Positions 1-9,483 of a stretch of 64,000 bases of DNA are shown here, piece after piece. The notes under the pieces are model-generated. The model saw only the letters and a list, made by a program, of their open reading frames with translations. It searched no databases and was not told where the DNA came from. Origin of the DNA: Neopararhizobium haloflavum. GTDB taxonomy: Bacteria; Pseudomonadota; Alphaproteobacteria; Rhizobiales; Rhizobiaceae. The stretch is from the NCBI RefSeq assembly GCF_002750855.1, contig NZ_NWUC01000005.1, positions 287,066-351,065 on the forward strand, given 5' to 3'. The position numbers and the translations under genes are program-made. Position 1 is the stretch's first letter; every line of letters starts with the position of its first letter.

Positions 1-589
1 GGAAATTGCGGCCGACAAGATCTTCGCGGCGCATCAGCTTCCAGATGTCGAAGAACGGACCATTGACCAGTTCGATCGTCAGGTCGCGGTCTGTCAGGAC
101 CACGCCCATCGGCATGGCCTGAATGGCATCCTCCAGTTCCTTGTTCCGAGTCTCGGTCGGGGTCACCACACCCGTGCCATCGTCGCACGGCTTGTCCTCG
201 ACCGGCGCCTCGGCGCGCAACTGCAGATCGATCCGCGGATCGTGTGCGAGGACATGAAGGGCCCCACGCGGCCCGCGGATGCGGTGGAAGATCATCTGGC
301 CGCCAGCACGGTCACGGGCAGACCCGGCGAGCCGCTGGCTCTTGCCGAACACCAGGCAGCGCCGTTCCGCCTCATCGCGCGCGCGGTCGTAGCCCTCCTC
401 TTCGCGGCCGGGATCGCCTTGCCCCACAAGCGCTCCAGGCAGCATGCCCCGTTCCACGGCATAAGGTCCGCTCACGGCTTGAAAACGCAGTTCTCCGCTC
501 TTGAGATATGCGGGCAGCTTGGCGGCGCCGACGCGCTCGATCAAGGCCTCGAATTCGGATTGATCAAGCTCTTCGTGTGCTGATGACAC
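1..589 (-). CDS. PAS-domain signalling protein, N-terminal part (cut by window edge)
   Basis: An open minus-strand frame starts at a GTG at 589 and runs off the left edge, giving 196 visible residues. GTG is chosen because a GAGG ribosome-binding sequence lies 8 bases upstream and no ATG is available nearby. The first 130 residues are acidic and unfamiliar. From about residue 147 the text LEDAIQAMPMGVVLTDRD followed by LVNGPFFDIWK is the opening of a PAS fold of the kind found at the N-terminus of alphaproteobacterial sensor kinases and diguanylate cyclase/phosphodiesterases. The output domain lies outside the window, so kinase versus cyclic-di-GMP enzyme cannot be decided. It lies downstream of the polyamine-type ABC operon on the same strand with a 115-base gap and is probably a separate unit. 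Confidence 0.7.
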   Translation of the reverse strand, partial: MSSAHEELDQSEFEALIERVGAAKLPAYLKSGELRFQAVSGPYAVERGMLPGALVGQGDPGREEEGYDRARDEAERRCLVFGKSQRLAGSARDRAGGQMIFHRIRGPRGALHVLAHDPRIDLQLRAEAPVEDKPCDDGTGVVTPTETRNKELEDAIQAMPMGVVLTDRDLTIELVNGPFFDIWKLMRREDLVGRNF

Positions 590-704
590 GGGCACCACCT
601 CGCCAAAGAATCCATGCGGGAGGCATTCCTGCCCCCCGTCCCCCTATGCAGAATGCATGGCCGGCTTGAAGAATGTGTTAACCACGTTCCGTTGGATGGC
701 AGTT

Positions 705-1556
705 TCAGCCCGGAGACATGCCGCGCATACGCTCCTGCCGCCTGCGGATGAGCTCGAGCGTCGTCAGCAGAATGATCGACATGAAGACGAGCACGGACGC
801 GACGGCGAGGATCGTCGGATTGATATTCTCGCGAAGCCCGGAGAACATGCGCACCGTCATCGGCTCCTGTGCAGGACCGGCGAGGAACAGCACCACCACG
901 ACTTCGTCGAGCGAGGTGATGAACGCAAAGAGCGCACCCGAAATGACGCCCGGCAGAAGCAACGGCAGAATGATCTTGAAGAACGTCGTCGTCTGGCTGG
1001 CGCCGAGGTTCTGCGCGGCCCGGATCAGGCTCTGGTCGAAGCCCGATAGCGCCGCAGTGACAGTGATGACGACGAAAGGCGTGCCGAGAACGACATGCGC
1101 CAGGATGATGGAAACGAAGGATTCCGTCAGGTTGAGACGCGCATAGAACGAAAAGAGCGCAGCGCCTGTGATGATCAGCGGCACGACCATCGGCGAAATC
1201 AGGAAGGCGGTGATGAAAGCGCGCGCGGGCATGTGCGGCCGGCTGAGGCCGAGCGCGGCGAGCGTGCCGAGCGTCGTGGCGATGAGCGTCGAACAGATCG
1301 CGATGAAGAACGAATTCTGGATCGCCGCCATCCAGCGCGAGCTGTTGAACAGCGCGTTATACCACCTGGTGGAAAAGCCCTCCGGATTGAGTGACAGCAT
1401 CTCGCGGGTGAAGGTGAAATAGGGCTGGGCGTTGAACGAGAGCGGCACGATCACGATGATCGGGAACATCAGGAACAGGAAGATCAGGCCGCAGATGACC
1501 CTGTAGCTGTAGTACCAGGCGCGTTCGCCGGTCGAAGCATAGGCGGGCAGAGACAT
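705..1556 (-). CDS. Spermidine/putrescine-type ABC transporter permease (PotC-like)
   Basis: 283-residue inner-membrane permease with about six membrane segments, starting at residues 20-42 (CGLIFLFLMFPIIVIVPLSF). The cytoplasmic EAA loop that contacts the ATPase is visible as LIRAAQNLGASQTTTFFKII followed by LPLLLPGVISG. These are marks of the binding-protein-dependent permease family, and the length is normal for PotC. It is the last gene of a four-gene minus-strand operon in the order ATPase, binding protein, PotB-like, PotC-like, starting 10 bases after the PotB-like gene ends. The substrate is assigned only by family; putrescine, spermidine or another cationic or amino-acid-like solute is possible. 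Confidence 0.88.
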   Translation of the reverse strand: MSLPAYASTGERAWYYSYRVICGLIFLFLMFPIIVIVPLSFNAQPYFTFTREMLSLNPEGFSTRWYNALFNSSRWMAAIQNSFFIAICSTLIATTLGTLAALGLSRPHMPARAFITAFLISPMVVPLIITGAALFSFYARLNLTESFVSIILAHVVLGTPFVVITVTAALSGFDQSLIRAAQNLGASQTTTFFKIILPLLLPGVISGALFAFITSLDEVVVVLFLAGPAQEPMTVRMFSGLRENINPTILAVASVLVFMSIILLTTLELIRRRQERMRGMSPG

Positions 1557-1566
1557 GGGTTTCCTC

Positions 1567-2847
1567 CTAGCCGAACTTCAATCGGTCAACGCCGATCAGC
1601 TTGTTGAACACGAAGTAGAACAGCATGACGAGGACCAGCAGGATCGTCGCGAGCGCCGCACCCAGTTTGAGGTTGGCCAGCGAACTCTGCATGTTCGAAG
1701 CGATCAGGTTCGAGATGAAGATGCCGCTGTCGCCGCCGACCAGAGCCGGCGTGATGTAATAGCCGATCGCCAGGATGAAGACGAGCAGCACGCCGGCGGC
1801 AAGCCCCGGAATGGTCAGCGGCAGGTAGACACGCGTGAAGGCGTAGGTCTGCGTCGCACCGAGCGAGCGCGCCGCGCGCATGTAGGACGGCGGTATCGTC
1901 TTCATGACGGAATAGAGCGGGAGGATCATGAACGGCAGCAGGATATGCGTCATCGCGATGATCGTGCCCGTCTTGTTGTAGATCATCCGCAGACGCCCGC
2001 TATCGGTGACGACGCCGAGCCACACGAGCATGTCGTTTATCACCCCCTGCTGCTGCAAGAGCACGATCCACGAGGATGTGCGCACGAGAAGCGACGTCCA
2101 GAACGGCAGGAGCACCAAGATCATCAGGATGTTGGCGATCCGCAATGGCTGGGTCGCCAGAAGATGCGCGATCGGATAGCCGAGCAGAACGCAGAGCGCC
2201 GTGATGGTGAGGCTCATCCAGGCGGTTCGCCAGAACAGGGTACGATAGACCTGGTAATTCTCCGGACGCTGTACGATCTCGCCTTCGGCGTTGTACTCAA
2301 GATCGGTGGCGATCAGGTAATAGGCGGGCGTGATGATGCGGGTTTCGCGCTTGAGGAAGCGCCAGAGCGCCTGTTCGCCCCACCCTTCGTCGTCGGCCAG
2401 GAAGGCCTCGCGGTAGGGAGGCTGCAATTCTTCGGCCGAGCGTGACAGGCCCATGATCATTGATCGCGTGCCGGGCATTTCGCGGTTGATGCGCGCGGCA
2501 ACCCGGCCGATCGTGCGGTTCTCCGCCCCAACGACCATGTCGGCCGCCAGCGCGGCAAACACTTCCTCGTCCGGTACTCCCTCGCCGTTCCAGCCCGAAA
2601 GCGCACTGGAGGTTTCAGGCAGATAGCTTGCGACTTCCGGATTGTAGACCGAACGCGTGACCAATTGGCCGATCGGGATGATGAAGGATGCGACGAGAAG
2701 GGCAAGCAGTGGCAGGACCAGAAGGAAGGCCCGCCGCCGCTCGACGCTCTGCGAAGCCTTCAGCGCGGCCTTCAGCGAACGGCCGTCGCTGGTCTTGAGT
2801 TCCTGTCCGCCGGAAGCGGCCATATCTGCCATCGTAGCGTCGGTCAT
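1567..2847 (-). CDS. Spermidine/putrescine-type ABC transporter permease (PotB-like), long form
   Basis: 426-residue permease, about 120-140 residues longer than a typical PotB. The first membrane segment is at about residues 39-60 (AFLLVLPLLALLVASFIIPI). A hydrophilic stretch of roughly 150 residues then follows before the second segment, so it carries an extended periplasmic loop, a pattern known in some rhizobial PotB-like proteins. The EAA loop MRAARSLGATQTYAFTRVYL is present near residue 330. It starts 80 bases after the binding-protein gene and ends 10 bases before the PotC-like gene, so the two permeases should form a heterodimer. Confidence 0.87.
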   Translation of the reverse strand: MTDATMADMAASGGQELKTSDGRSLKAALKASQSVERRRAFLLVLPLLALLVASFIIPIGQLVTRSVYNPEVASYLPETSSALSGWNGEGVPDEEVFAALAADMVVGAENRTIGRVAARINREMPGTRSMIMGLSRSAEELQPPYREAFLADDEGWGEQALWRFLKRETRIITPAYYLIATDLEYNAEGEIVQRPENYQVYRTLFWRTAWMSLTITALCVLLGYPIAHLLATQPLRIANILMILVLLPFWTSLLVRTSSWIVLLQQQGVINDMLVWLGVVTDSGRLRMIYNKTGTIIAMTHILLPFMILPLYSVMKTIPPSYMRAARSLGATQTYAFTRVYLPLTIPGLAAGVLLVFILAIGYYITPALVGGDSGIFISNLIASNMQSSLANLKLGAALATILLVLVMLFYFVFNKLIGVDRLKFG

Positions 2848-2927
2848 CCGGCGTCCGCCTGGTTATTGCGATCGAGTGTTGACCCGCCGACCGGTCTGAT
2901 CGACCGGTCGGCGGCAGGCATCGGCTG

Positions 2928-4028
2928 TTACTGCGCCAGCCAGGCGTTGAAGCGCTCTTCGAGAGCGTCGCCGTAGTCGGCCCAGAACTGAACGTCGAAG
3001 GCGATCGCCGTTTCGAGGTTCTCCGGGTTGGTCGGCATGTGCGGCGCCATCTCGATGTCGGTGCCTTCGAAGGTCGAGACCTTGGATGCCGAGGAATTGC
3101 GCGCCGGACCGTAGGCGATGTACTGCGCCTGGTCGGCAAGCCGCTGCGTGTCAGTCGAGAAGCGGATGAATTCCTTGATCGTGTCCAGCTCGTCCTCATT
3201 GCCGACCGGGATGACCCAGCCGTCGACTTCGAACATCTGGTGATCCCACATGATCTCGAAGGGCTGGTCCTCGTTCATCTGCGCATCGAAGATGCGGCCG
3301 TTGTAAGCCGTCGCGATCACGGCTTCCTGGTCGGCGAGAAGCTGCGGCGGCTGAGCGCCTTCTTCCCACCAGATGACGCTGTCGCGGATTTCGTCCAGCT
3401 TGGCGAAAGCCTGATCCTGGCCCTCTTCCGTCGCCAGCACCTCATAGACCTGATCCGGCTCGACGCCGTCGGCAAGAAGCGCCCATTCAAGGTTCTTCTG
3501 CGGGATGCGCTGCAGGGCACGCGTGCCGGGGAACGCTTCCAGATCCCAGATGTCCTCGACCGTCTGCGGGCCACCGTCCGGGAAAGCCTCGGTGTTGTAG
3601 GCGAACATGGTGGCGTAAAGGATCTGCGGAATGAAGCAGTCGCCCATCGTGTTCTCGATGAAGTCTTCTTCCGGCGGGGTGCCGTCGTCGCCATCGGCCA
3701 GCCATTCGGCCGGGTCGATCACTTCGAGGAGCCCCTCGTCGCAGGCGCGCTGTGCGTCGGACTGAAGAAGGTCGACGACGTCCCACGAGACGTTGCCGGC
3801 CTCGACCTGCGAGCGGATGCCGGCAAGCCCGTTGGCCGATTCCGATTCCTGCAGGATTTCGACCCCGGTCTCTTCGGTGAAGGGCTCGTAATAGGCCAGT
3901 TGCTGGGACCGCTCATAGGCGCCGCCCCAGGAGACGATCGTCAGGCTGTCGGCGTCCTGCGTGAGCGCCGGTGTGGCAGCGGTCACGACGACCGTTGCAG
4001 CAGATGCAAGCAGCATTTTCCTAAGCAT
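2928..4028 (-). CDS. Periplasmic polyamine-type solute-binding protein (PotD-like)
   Basis: 366 residues with a cleavable signal peptide (MLRKMLLASAATVVVTAATPALTQ). The mature part begins DADSLTIVSWGGAYERSQQ, the usual opening of PotD/PotF-type family 1 binding proteins. The protein is very acidic, as are several other binding proteins in this window, which would suit a saline habitat. It sits between the ATPase gene (119-base gap) and the two permease genes. The preference among polyamines or related solutes cannot be read from sequence. AGGGAGAACAG lies just upstream as ribosome-binding site. Confidence 0.87.
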   Translation of the reverse strand: MLRKMLLASAATVVVTAATPALTQDADSLTIVSWGGAYERSQQLAYYEPFTEETGVEILQESESANGLAGIRSQVEAGNVSWDVVDLLQSDAQRACDEGLLEVIDPAEWLADGDDGTPPEEDFIENTMGDCFIPQILYATMFAYNTEAFPDGGPQTVEDIWDLEAFPGTRALQRIPQKNLEWALLADGVEPDQVYEVLATEEGQDQAFAKLDEIRDSVIWWEEGAQPPQLLADQEAVIATAYNGRIFDAQMNEDQPFEIMWDHQMFEVDGWVIPVGNEDELDTIKEFIRFSTDTQRLADQAQYIAYGPARNSSASKVSTFEGTDIEMAPHMPTNPENLETAIAFDVQFWADYGDALEERFNAWLAQ

Positions 4029-4089
4029 TTACTGTTCTCCCTGTGGTGATTACCGCCGCACCGATGGGTGTGGCGGACATTCCGGCCAG

Positions 4090-4103
4090 CCGGAACGTTC
4101 CGG
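4090..4103. repeat. Perfect 14-base palindrome in the potA-potD gap
   Basis: CCGGAACGTTCCGG is a perfect inverted repeat in the 119-base gap between the ATPase gene and the binding-protein gene. In a transcript it could form a short hairpin. In such operons hairpins between the ATPase and the highly expressed binding protein can adjust relative expression, but a protein-binding site or chance are equally possible. Confidence 0.35.
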
Positions 4104-4147
4104 CGGCAATTTCGCGCAATGCGACAGGAGCGGAACGCGCCGCGCCG

Positions 4148-5257
4148 TCACTGCACATGGTCGAGCGCCTTGCAGTCGCTGGCACGCCAACCAACATCAA
4201 GTTCCTGCCCTTCCTTGAGCTTCTGCTCGCCGGAACGGTTGCGAACCTTGACGACGAAATCCGGGTTGCCCGCAATGTTCATGCGAACCCGGATGTGATC
4301 CCCGAGATAAATCAATTCCTCGATGTGTCCGCGCACGACATTCTCCATGCCGTCGAGACCCGAAGTCTCGACCCGCTCCGGGCGCAGGGACAGCGTGGTC
4401 AGATCGCCGACGCTGCTGACATTGACCTTTTCGGCCTTAAGCTGCGTACCGTCGGTCAGTCGAACCGAGCAATAATCGGCATCGATACTCTCGACCTTTC
4501 CGTCGAGCTTGTTGTTCTCGCCGATGAACTGGGCGACGAAGGAATTGCGCGGCGATTCGTACAGCGTGTCAGGCGGTGACAATTGCTGAATGACGCCATC
4601 GTTGAAGACCGCCACCCGGTCCGACATGACGAGCGCCTCCGTCTGGTCGTGCGTGACATAGACGACGGTGACACCGAGACTTTCGTGGATGTGCTTGATC
4701 TCGAACTGCATCTGTTCGCGCAGTTGCTTGTCGAGCGCGCCGAGGGGCTCGTCCATCAACACCAGATCGGGCTCGAACACCAGCGCCCGGGCCACGGCGA
4801 CGCGCTGCTGCTGACCGCCGGAAAGCTGCGCCGGACGACGGCCGCCCATGGTCGGCAACTCGACCATTTCGAGCGCCCTCTTCACCTTGGCTTCCTGATC
4901 GGCCTTGCTCATCTTGCGTACCTGAAGGGGGAAGGCAAGATTTTCGGCGACTGTCATGTGCGGAAAGAGCGCGTAGTTCTGAAACACCATGCCGATCCCG
5001 CGCTTGTGCGGCGGCACGTCGTTGATCGGTGCGTTGTTCAGAAAGATCTCGCCATTGGTCGCCGGCTCGAACCCTGCGAGCATCATGAGGCAGGTCGTCT
5101 TGCCCGAGCCGGACGGCCCCAGCATGGTGAGAAACTCACCGCGCTTGATGTCGATGTTGAGATCTTTGACGACGAGCGTTTCGCCGTCATAGCTTTTCTG
5201 AACATTTTCGTAGCGCACGTTTGCGCCACGGCTTTGCGATGCGTTTTCTGCTGTCAT
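4148..5257 (-). CDS. Polyamine-type ABC transporter ATP-binding protein (PotA-like)
   Basis: 369 residues, the usual PotA length. Walker A is GPSGSGKTT at residues 47-55, the Q-loop is FQNYALFPH near 93, the ABC signature is LSGGQQQR near 145 and Walker B is DLVLMDEP. A C-terminal TOBE-type region from about residue 285 is typical of importers with regulatory tails. As first gene of the minus-strand operon it should energise the PotB-like/PotC-like pore. GTGAGGG lies just before the ATG at 5257. Confidence 0.92.
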   Translation of the reverse strand: MTAENASQSRGANVRYENVQKSYDGETLVVKDLNIDIKRGEFLTMLGPSGSGKTTCLMMLAGFEPATNGEIFLNNAPINDVPPHKRGIGMVFQNYALFPHMTVAENLAFPLQVRKMSKADQEAKVKRALEMVELPTMGGRRPAQLSGGQQQRVAVARALVFEPDLVLMDEPLGALDKQLREQMQFEIKHIHESLGVTVVYVTHDQTEALVMSDRVAVFNDGVIQQLSPPDTLYESPRNSFVAQFIGENNKLDGKVESIDADYCSVRLTDGTQLKAEKVNVSSVGDLTTLSLRPERVETSGLDGMENVVRGHIEELIYLGDHIRVRMNIAGNPDFVVKVRNRSGEQKLKEGQELDVGWRASDCKALDHVQ

Positions 5258-5881
5258 CGGCCCTCACCGCTTCCGGCACGATCGGACCAAGAATCGCGGC
5301 GCTTCACAATGTCGCAAACAGGATATGCGTGCTGACGAAGCGACACGCCTTGCGACGGCCACATTGGTGCATCTGATAGGTCATGAAATCCGGACTTCAC
5401 GCCCGAAATTGGTGAGAGAAGTTCCAAAGAACGCCTTCCCAATTGAGCAAATCTCGACGAGTGAGATTTGCTTATGTTCCCCTTACAGCGCTTTGTGCGC
5501 TTGTTTTGATGGGGCTAAGCATGTCACTTTTTGGCCAGAGATCAACACTCGCCTCAAAAATTCCTTCGACTATTTTGCAACGCACCATCGCGATGCTCGG
5601 GCCGTCTTCGACGCGCCGCGTATTTTTCTATCAGCGACATGCGTGCGGCGCATTTTGCACGGCCACACGCCTCCCCCTCTGACATTGTCCGGCGACGGGA
5701 GGATTAAAATGTGCCACAGCGGTTGCCATCCGAATACAGCGCCGGTATCGTCCGCGCCATTCCGATCCCACGCCCTATTTCAAACTCATCGACAAACATT
5801 CAAGGCAACGCCAAGCGGCATCTTGCCCGTCAATTCGCGTTGATCGCGATCATTCAGCCAATCTCTATTTGAACGGACCTC
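5258..5881. promoter_or_regulatory. Long divergent intergenic region between potA-like and proV
   Basis: This 624-base stretch separates two divergent transporter operons and must hold both promoters. It is more AT-rich than its surroundings. It contains an inverted repeat at 5447-5471 (arms GCAAATCTC and GAGATTTGC, 7-base loop). A TTG-started frame at 5443-5682 encodes a basic N-terminus and one hydrophobic stretch (VPLTALCALVLMGLSMSLF), but it has no good ribosome site and a cysteine/arginine-rich tail, so I do not call it. No other gene was seen. Confidence 0.5.
5447..5471. repeat. Inverted repeat, candidate operator or terminator
   Basis: GCAAATCTC and GAGATTTGC are perfect 9-base arms around a 7-base spacer, in the long gap between two divergent transporter operons. 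The arms are AT-rich in a GC-rich genome and TTAT follows on the plus strand. An operator for a regulator of either operon, or an RNA hairpin, are both possible. Confidence 0.4.
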
Positions 5882-7105
5882 ATGGCAACCAAGGTTACAG
5901 CGAAAAATATATACAAGATATTTGGTGACGACACAGATCCGGCCTTCGAACTTCTGAAGAACGGCCGATCCAAGGCTGAGATCCTGGCGGAAACCAGCCA
6001 TACGGTGGGCGTGAACGATGCCAGCTTCGATGTCGCCGAGGGTGAGATCTTCGTCGTGATGGGGCTGTCCGGCTCGGGCAAGTCCACGCTCGTGCGCATG
6101 ATCAATGGCCTCATCGCGCCGACGCGCGGAGAAATCCTGATCGACGGCACCGACGTTGCTTCGTGCCCGGCCGAGACACTGCGTCAGGTGCGGCGCGAGA
6201 AGGTCGCGATGGTCTTTCAGCATTTCGCGCTGTTTCCGCACAAGACGGTTGTCGACAACGTCGCTTACGGCCTCAAGGTCAAGGGCATGGCGGTGGCCGA
6301 GCGCCGCGAGAAGGCCCTCGCCGCGCTCGCGCAAGTCGGGCTCGACACTTACGCCGACAGCTATCCCGACGAACTGTCGGGAGGCATGCAGCAACGTGTC
6401 GGCCTGGCGCGCGGCCTCGCCGCCGAGCCCGAAATCCTCTTGATGGACGAGCCGTTTTCGGCCCTCGATCCTCTCATCAGGCGCGACATGCAGGAAGAAC
6501 TCCTCGTTCTTCAGCGGACGCTGAAGAAGACCATCATCTTCATCACCCATGACCTGAACGAAGCGCTGATCCTCGGCGACAAGATCGCGATCATGAAGGA
6601 CGGCCGCTTCGTGCAGGTCGGGACGGCGCAGGAGATCGTCGGCAGCCCCGCCGACGATTACGTCGCCGCGTTCACCCAGGACATCGACCGCTCGCGCGTC
6701 TTTTCCGTCGACAGCATCGCGATGGACCCTGCGCCGATCGAACTTGGAAGCGACACGATCGGGGATGCCCTGGCGCGCATGGAAGACCTCGGTCGCGACG
6801 CCCTGTTCGCAACCGAGAACGGATCGGTCACCGGCATTGCGACCTACCGCGCGCTTGCCGCGGCCAGCCGCCGAAACAAGAACGAAGACATCCGCACCGT
6901 CCTGCGCCGCGACTTCGAGACGATCGCCGCGGACGCCGAGCTTCATGCGCTCTACGAGAAATCCACCACCGGCCTGCCGGTCGGCGTGGTCGATGCGGAG
7001 GGAACACTGGTCGGCGTCGTCGAACCGCAAGCGATCTTCGCCCAACTCGTGCGCGGCGAATCCGAAGCAGCGGCAGCCGCCGACAAGCGCGTGACGCCCG
7101 CCTGA
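5882..7105 (+). CDS. proV: Glycine betaine/proline ABC transporter ATP-binding protein
   Basis: 407 residues. Walker A is GLSGSGKST near residue 61, the Q-loop is FQHFALFPH, the signature is LSGGMQQR and Walker B is ILLMDEPFSALD. The region after about residue 270 (GDALARMEDLGRDALFAT and later VGVVDAEGTLVGVVEP) reads as a pair of CBS modules, which in the OpuA/ProV family sense ionic strength. First gene of proVWX on the plus strand, 41 bases before proW. It should drive uptake of compatible solutes under osmotic stress. Confidence 0.93.
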   Translation: MATKVTAKNIYKIFGDDTDPAFELLKNGRSKAEILAETSHTVGVNDASFDVAEGEIFVVMGLSGSGKSTLVRMINGLIAPTRGEILIDGTDVASCPAETLRQVRREKVAMVFQHFALFPHKTVVDNVAYGLKVKGMAVAERREKALAALAQVGLDTYADSYPDELSGGMQQRVGLARGLAAEPEILLMDEPFSALDPLIRRDMQEELLVLQRTLKKTIIFITHDLNEALILGDKIAIMKDGRFVQVGTAQEIVGSPADDYVAAFTQDIDRSRVFSVDSIAMDPAPIELGSDTIGDALARMEDLGRDALFATENGSVTGIATYRALAAASRRNKNEDIRTVLRRDFETIAADAELHALYEKSTTGLPVGVVDAEGTLVGVVEPQAIFAQLVRGESEAAAAADKRVTPA

Positions 7106-7146
7106 GCCGGCGGTCGCCTCTTGAAATTCAGTCCGGAGCGATTGGT

Positions 7147-8091
7147 ATGTTTAGCCCGTCAGATCTTTTTGAAATCCCCTTTGGCGACTGGATCGACGCC
7201 GGCGTGAAGGATTGGCTGGTGCCGAACTTCCGGCCCCTCTTCCGCTCCATGCAGGTGCCGATCTCATGGGTGCTGGATGGACTCGACGCGTTCTTGAACG
7301 CAATGCCGATGCTCCTCTTCGCGGCGATCCTCACGCTCATCGCCTGGCGAACGGCCGGCCGTGGCGTCGCGATCTTCACCGCTTTGGCACTGGTTTTTCT
7401 CGACCTGATCGGCGTCTGGTCGCAGACGATGACGACGCTCGCCATGATCGTCACGGCGGTCTTCTTCTGCGCCCTGATCGGCATCCCGCTTGGCATTCTC
7501 GGCGCCCGCAACGACCGCTTCATGTCGGTTCTCCGCCCGATCCTCGACATCATGCAGACGATCCCGCCTTTCGTCTATCTCGTGCCGATCGTCATGCTTT
7601 TCGGCGTCGGCACCGTACCAGGCGTCATCGCGACAATCATATTCGCGCTGCCACCCATCATCCGCCTGACGAATCTCGGCATTCGCGGGGTGCGCTCCGA
7701 CCTCGTCGAGGCTGCCTACGCCTTCGGGTCCACGCCGCGCCAGGTGCTCTGGGAAGTGCAGTTTCCTTTGGCGCTTCGCACCATCATGGCAGGGCTCAAC
7801 CAGACGCTCATGATGGCGCTCTCCATGGCCGTCATCGCGGCCCTGATCGGCGCCGGCGGGCTCGGCCTGACGGTCAACACCGGCCTTGGGCGTCTGGACG
7901 TCGGCACCGCCATGGAAGGCGGGGTCGGCATCGTGATTCTGGCGATCATCCTCGACCGGATCACCCAGTCGTTTGCCGAACGCAAATCGGTGAAGACACC
8001 GTCGCTTCTGGCGACCTTCAAATCCTATTTCAGCCCGGCAGGGCGCACCGCATCCGCTCCGGCGGACAAGCCGGCGCCGTCCGCCCGCTGA
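7147..8091 (+). CDS. proW: Glycine betaine/proline ABC transporter permease
   Basis: 314-residue inner-membrane protein with several membrane segments and the permease EAA-type loop (DLVEAAYAFGSTPRQVLWEV, then QFPLALRTIMAG). The N-terminal FGDWIDAGVKDWLVPNF resembles ProW N-termini. It lies between proV and proX, so the three form one osmoprotectant importer. The C-terminal tail after about residue 290 is alanine/proline rich and probably unstructured. Confidence 0.92.
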   Translation: MFSPSDLFEIPFGDWIDAGVKDWLVPNFRPLFRSMQVPISWVLDGLDAFLNAMPMLLFAAILTLIAWRTAGRGVAIFTALALVFLDLIGVWSQTMTTLAMIVTAVFFCALIGIPLGILGARNDRFMSVLRPILDIMQTIPPFVYLVPIVMLFGVGTVPGVIATIIFALPPIIRLTNLGIRGVRSDLVEAAYAFGSTPRQVLWEVQFPLALRTIMAGLNQTLMMALSMAVIAALIGAGGLGLTVNTGLGRLDVGTAMEGGVGIVILAIILDRITQSFAERKSVKTPSLLATFKSYFSPAGRTASAPADKPAPSAR

Positions 8092-8172
8092 ACGCCGCTG
8101 CACGCGGACCGAACGGTTCCTGCGCCAACTGGCGCAGGAACGACGAAAAAACCGACATAGGGAGACCACATC

Positions 8173-9219
8173 ATGTCAGCATCGAACCTCATCACACGGC
8201 TCTCCGGCGGCGTCGCCGTTGCCGCTCTCTGCCTGACAGCGGCAACCGGGGCTTTCGCGCAGGAAGACATGCCGGGCGAAGGCGTAACGATCAACATGGC
8301 CCAGCCGACCTGGGACACCGGCTATTTCTACACCCAGATCTACAAGCAGATGCTGGAAGAGCTGGGCTACACGGTCGAAGGCCCGAGCGCGCTCGACAAC
8401 CCGATCTTCTACCAATCGGTCGCACAGGGCGACATGGACCTGTGGGTCGATGGCTGGTTCCCGCTGCACAACACCTATGAGGACGACTTCTCAAGCGGAG
8501 CCGAAAAGGTCGGCACGGTCGCCGAAGGCGGCGCCCTGGAAGGCTATCTGATCGACAAGGCGACGGCCGACGAGCACGGCATCGACAACCTCGAGGACTT
8601 CAAGGACCCCGAGATCGCCGAACTGTTCGACCGCGATGGCGACGGCAAGGCCGATCTCGTCGCCTGCCCGCCCGGCTGGGGCTGTGAGGAGGGCATCGAG
8701 CACCATCTCGACGCCTATGGCCTGCGCGACACGGTCAATCCGATCAAGGCCGGCTATTCGGCCTCCATGGCGGACGCCGTTGCAGCGCATGAGCAGGGCG
8801 AGCCGATCTTCTTCTACACCTGGACGCCGAACTGGACCGTCAATGTCCTGAAGCCCGGCGAGGACGTCGTGTGGATCGAAGTGCCGGAGATCGACCTGCC
8901 GGAATCGACCAAGGGCCTTGAAGACGCCGCCACGCTGGAAGGCGTCGAAGGCTGCGTCAACGATCCTTGCGCCCTCGGCTTCCCGGCCAACGACATCGTG
9001 CCGGTCGCCAACAGCGCCTTCCTCGAGGAAAACCCGTCGGTCCGCGCTCTTCTCGAAGCGGCATCCGTGCCCCTTGCGGACGTGTTCGAGCAGAACGCCA
9101 AGATGTACGAAGGCGAGAACGAGACCGCCGACATCGAAGCCCATGCGGCCGAGTGGATCGAAGAGAACCGGGCGGAAGTCGACGAGTGGCTGACGGCCGC
9201 GCGTGAAGCCGCATCCTGA
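8173..9219 (+). CDS. proX: Glycine betaine/proline-binding periplasmic protein
   Basis: 348 residues with a signal peptide ending near AFAQ (residue 30). The mature protein contains QPTWDTGYFYTQIYKQMLE and MDLWVDGWFPLHNTY, the tryptophan/tyrosine-rich segments that make the aromatic cage around the quaternary ammonium in ProX/OpuAC proteins. AGGGAGA lies 9 bases before the ATG. It is the last gene of proVWX and is followed by a strong hairpin at 9243-9269. The protein is strikingly acidic. Confidence 0.93.
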   Translation: MSASNLITRLSGGVAVAALCLTAATGAFAQEDMPGEGVTINMAQPTWDTGYFYTQIYKQMLEELGYTVEGPSALDNPIFYQSVAQGDMDLWVDGWFPLHNTYEDDFSSGAEKVGTVAEGGALEGYLIDKATADEHGIDNLEDFKDPEIAELFDRDGDGKADLVACPPGWGCEEGIEHHLDAYGLRDTVNPIKAGYSASMADAVAAHEQGEPIFFYTWTPNWTVNVLKPGEDVVWIEVPEIDLPESTKGLEDAATLEGVEGCVNDPCALGFPANDIVPVANSAFLEENPSVRALLEAASVPLADVFEQNAKMYEGENETADIEAHAAEWIEENRAEVDEWLTAAREAAS

Positions 9220-9242
9220 TTGCGGCATCATCGAACCGATTG

Positions 9243-9269
9243 CAACGGGCCCTCATCGAGGGCCCGTTG
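9243..9269 (+). terminator. Hairpin terminator after proX
   Basis: Perfect 12-base arms (CAACGGGCCCTC and GAGGGCCCGTTG) around a 3-base loop, 24 bases after the proX stop. The downstream T-run is weak (TGCATTT), but the stem is very stable and the position fits the end of proVWX. Confidence 0.75.
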
Positions 9270-9483
9270 TGCATTTAGGACCGCGCAGAGGTCAAAATGC
9301 GGTGAGATGGGCAACGCGTCGTGCAGAACCGCGATTGCGGCGAAGCGTCAGGCCGGGCATGCTCTTCCCATAGGCGAGCGCCGGTGATAGAGAGCGCGCC
9401 AATTGCGGCCCCAGGCGTCGAATTGACGGCCGGGGGAACGAAAACAACGACAATCGGGCGCTCAATGTCGCCCGCGGGGAACG

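Noticed and set aside
1567-2445. Long plus-strand frame across the PotB-like gene
   Set aside because: Charged low-complexity text (runs of D, E, R, Q) typical of the antisense frame of a GC-rich membrane gene; no homology or ribosome site.
5443-5682. Small TTG-started frame with a hydrophobic stretch in the potA-proV gap
   Set aside because: No ribosome site and an unlikely cysteine/arginine-rich tail; noted within the intergenic entry but not called as a gene.
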